Assembly: GCA_036559965.1 (NCBI GenBank)
Contig: DATBSD010000002.1
Span: 1 to 15,600 of the forward strand
Source of the DNA: CSP1-4 sp036559965
GTDB lineage: Bacteria; Chloroflexota; Limnocylindria; Limnocylindrales; CSP1-4
DNA: 15,600 nt
Reading direction: 5' to 3'
Notes under the pieces: generated by a model
What the model saw: the letters and a program-made list of their open reading frames with translations, nothing else
What the model was told of the DNA's origin: nothing
The model's database searches: none
Part shown: piece by piece, positions 14,277 through 15,600 of the stretch
Position numbering within the stretch: the stretch's first letter is position 1
Layout: each line of letters begins with the position of its first letter
Position numbers and translations under genes: made by a program

Positions 14277-15240
14277 TGACGTCGCCTCCCCCGACCGTGG
14301 ATCGTTCCTGGGCGTCCATCGTGCGCTCGTAGGCCGTCCAGACGGCGCCCACGAGGGTCAGTGCGACGCCCGCCAGGGCGGCGAGCAGGAAGAGCCAGTC
14401 ATCGATGCCGATGTCGTCGGCACGATCCATGAGCGCCGTCAGGTGCTGGAGCCCCAGCAGGGCGGCAACGACGGCGAGCACGACGGCGATCCAGGCACCG
14501 GCCACCGGCAGTCGCTTGGAGGCCGGGTCGCTCGCCCAGCGGAGCACGACGCCGGCGAGCAGGATCAAGGTCAGCACCCCGACGCCGGCCGAGAAGTTCC
14601 AGATGCCGAGGGTCACGTTGCCCAGCCAGCCCAGGATCACGAGGCCGACACCGGCATAGGCCAGCCGCGTCCCGCGATCCCCGTTGGCGAGGATCTCGCG
14701 CGGGCTCGTCCAGCGGCGCACGGCACCGGCGAAGAGGGCCAGGGCGACGACCGCGAGGGCGATCGTGAGCACGACGCCGATGATGCCGCCGCGATCGTCG
14801 AGGTCGTCGAGGTCGAAGACCATCTCGAAGACGTTGAGCACGCCGAGCACGCCGGCGACGATGCCGGCGGCAAGCTCGATGTCACGGCCGGGCAGCGACT
14901 CGCTGCGGACCATGCCCGTCGACACGGCCCAGGCCACGCCGGCCGCGACGAGGCCGACCACGATCATGACCGCGCCGAAGAGCTCGAGCCGCCAGGCGCC
15001 AAGGACGACGCCGACGAGGGCCAGGATGGCCGTCGCCAGGCCGTTGACGAGGATGACCCGCGACGTCGTGTCCGTCGGCATCTTGATCGCCGCGCCCGCT
15101 GGGGCGGCTGCGGGTGTCGCATCCGCGGGTGTCGCATCCACGGTTGTGGCCTCTTCGGCCGCTGGAGCGTCCGCGGTCGGCTCCGGCTCCGGCGCCTCAC
15201 CCTGAGGCGGCCACCCGGTGGGCTTCGACTCGTCGGCCAT
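14272..15240 (-). CDS. Integral membrane protein with about eight helices, unknown function
   Basis: This encodes 322 residues, starting at ATG 15240-15238 behind GAGGGAGAAGGG on the minus strand. A hydrophilic N-terminus of about 55 residues, rich in Pro, Ala, Glu and Asp, includes an ATPAD duplication from a 15-bp DNA tandem repeat. About eight hydrophobic segments follow in pairs: VILVNGLATAILALVGVVLG, LFGAVMIVVGLVAAGVAWAV, LAAGIVAGVLGVLNVFEMVF, IIGVVLTIALAVVALALFAG, YAGVGLVILGWLGNVTLGIW, VGVLTLILLAGVVL, IAVVLAVVAALLGL and WLFLLAALAGVALTLVGAVW. Short DDLDD and DRADDIGIDD loops separate some of them. No transporter or enzyme signature is recognised. It is convergent with xdhC and divergent from the mocA-like gene, so it sits inside the molybdenum locus but on the opposite strand. 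An upstream in-frame extension exists but is arginine-rich and non-membrane, so it was rejected. Confidence 0.8.
   Translation of the reverse strand: MADESKPTGWPPQGEAPEPEPTADAPAAEEATTVDATPADATPAAAPAGAAIKMPTDTTSRVILVNGLATAILALVGVVLGAWRLELFGAVMIVVGLVAAGVAWAVSTGMVRSESLPGRDIELAAGIVAGVLGVLNVFEMVFDLDDLDDRGGIIGVVLTIALAVVALALFAGAVRRWTSPREILANGDRGTRLAYAGVGLVILGWLGNVTLGIWNFSAGVGVLTLILLAGVVLRWASDPASKRLPVAGAWIAVVLAVVAALLGLQHLTALMDRADDIGIDDWLFLLAALAGVALTLVGAVWTAYERTMDAQERSTVGGGDVS
15110..15139. repeat. Two 15-bp tandem repeats in the membrane-protein N-terminus
   Basis: The unit GCGGGTGTCGCATCC occurs twice without gap (15110-15124 and 15125-15139), followed by a diverged third copy. It encodes repeated five-residue ATPAD-like units in the flexible N-terminal segment on the minus strand. 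Confidence 0.8.
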
Positions 15241-15305
15241 GGTCCCTTCTCCCTCACGCACGATCGGTCCCCAGGCGCCCGAGTGGACCGCGGCCCACGG
15301 TACTC

Positions 15306-15321
15306 CACCGGAAGGCCGGTG
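15306..15321. promoter_or_regulatory. Inverted repeat CACCGG-N4-CCGGTG in the divergent intergenic region
   Basis: A perfect 6-bp inverted repeat with a four-base centre ends 13 bases before the mocA-like GTG. It lies in the 94-bp region between two divergent genes, so it could be an operator or a stem-loop in the mRNA leader. No clear -10/-35 pair was found on either strand here. Confidence 0.4.
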
Positions 15322-15334
15322 AGAAGATGCTGCG

Positions 15335-15600
15335 GTGCAGGAACACGTGACGGCCCTGGTCCTGGCGGCCGGGGCATCGTCCCGCTTCGGCTCTGCCAAG
15401 CAGCTCGCGCCGGTGGCAGGGCGGCCCATGCTCGAGCGCGTGCTCGAGACCGTGGCCGGAGCGGGCCTCGCCGACGTCGTCGTCGTGCTCGGGGCAGCAG
15501 CGGACGCCATCCTGGACGGCGTCGCGTGGCGGGGCGAACGCATCGTCCGCAACGAGCACCCGGAGGCCGGCCTCTCATCGTCGCTTCGGGTCGGGCTGGC
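15335..15600 (+). CDS. mocA: Molybdenum cofactor cytidylyltransferase, MocA-like (3' end outside window)
   Basis: MocA-type enzymes join CTP to Mo-molybdopterin to give the cytosine dinucleotide form used by CO dehydrogenase and aldehyde oxidoreductase-type hydroxylases. About 88 N-terminal residues are visible. They start the nucleotidyltransferase fold: LVLAAGASSRFGSAKQLAPV (signature GxSxRFGxxK with the nucleotide-binding loop) and GRPMLERVLETV. Next comes VVVVLGAAADAI, then NEHPEAGLSSSLRVGL, the latter typical of MocA and related NTP_transf_3 proteins. The start is GTG 15335; GTG 15347 is an alternative that would remove four residues. No strong Shine-Dalgarno is seen. Placement in a molybdenum hydroxylase locus supports MocA over MobA, but with the C-terminus missing the CTP versus GTP choice cannot be confirmed. 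Confidence 0.85.
   Translation, partial: MQEHVTALVLAAGASSRFGSAKQLAPVAGRPMLERVLETVAGAGLADVVVVLGAAADAILDGVAWRGERIVRNEHPEAGLSSSLRVGL

Noticed and set aside
15110..15154. CRISPR-like or regulatory repeat array
   Set aside because: There are only two exact 15-bp units without spacers, in frame in a flexible protein segment, so it is a coding microsatellite-type repeat.

Overview
The window is very GC-rich, with strong G/C bias at third codon positions, frequent GTG starts, short or overlapping gene junctions and several genes that appear to be transcribed almost leaderless. No rRNA, tRNA, CRISPR array or insertion sequence is visible. Gene content and style fit a high-GC soil or sediment bacterium, such as a Chloroflexota (Limnocylindria/Ellin6529-type) or deep-branching actinobacterial lineage. 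This taxonomic guess is inference and is not proven by any marker here.

Layout, left to right. (1) Bases 1-1831: the C-terminal half of the transcription-repair coupling factor Mfd, cut by the window edge. (2) 1909-2250: a small lipoprotein of unknown role. (3) 2410-7231: a molybdenum hydroxylase operon in the order small (2Fe-2S) - large (Mo) - medium (FAD) subunit, followed by a MoeA/MogA-like molybdopterin-binding protein. The large subunit has AYRGAGR in place of the copper-ligand AYxCSFR loop, so it is a form II 'CO dehydrogenase-like' enzyme whose substrate cannot be read from sequence. (4) 7337-9690: a secreted two-repeat protein, an ECF sigma factor, and a one-pass membrane protein with a FecR-like region and a C-terminal beta domain resembling the secreted protein. 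(5) 9771-10849: a 13-codon mini-ORF behind an extended -10 promoter, coupled by ATGA to a multi-pass membrane protein. (6) 10836-14271: a CoxD-type MoxR AAA+ ATPase, a CoxE-type VWA protein and an XdhC/CoxI-type maturation factor. (7) 14272-15240 on the minus strand: an eight-helix membrane protein. (8) 15335 to the end: the start of a MocA-type molybdenum cofactor cytidylyltransferase, divergent from the membrane gene.

Taken together, most of the window is a molybdenum-hydroxylase locus. It holds three structural subunits plus cofactor handling and insertion genes (MoeA-like, CoxD, CoxE, XdhC, MocA). It is split by a cell-surface sensing block (secreted domain protein, sigma factor, putative membrane-bound anti-sigma). 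A 25-bp near-identical direct repeat (23/25), including the stop codon and encoding RLDAPEG*/RLDAPDG*, lies at both borders of that block. This suggests the block was inserted at, or duplicated from, the end of the MoeA-like gene. The most interesting points are this interruption, the mini-ORF at its right border, the recurrent GGTGTA promoter element, and CoxD/CoxE maturation genes beside an enzyme that lacks the copper-binding cysteine.
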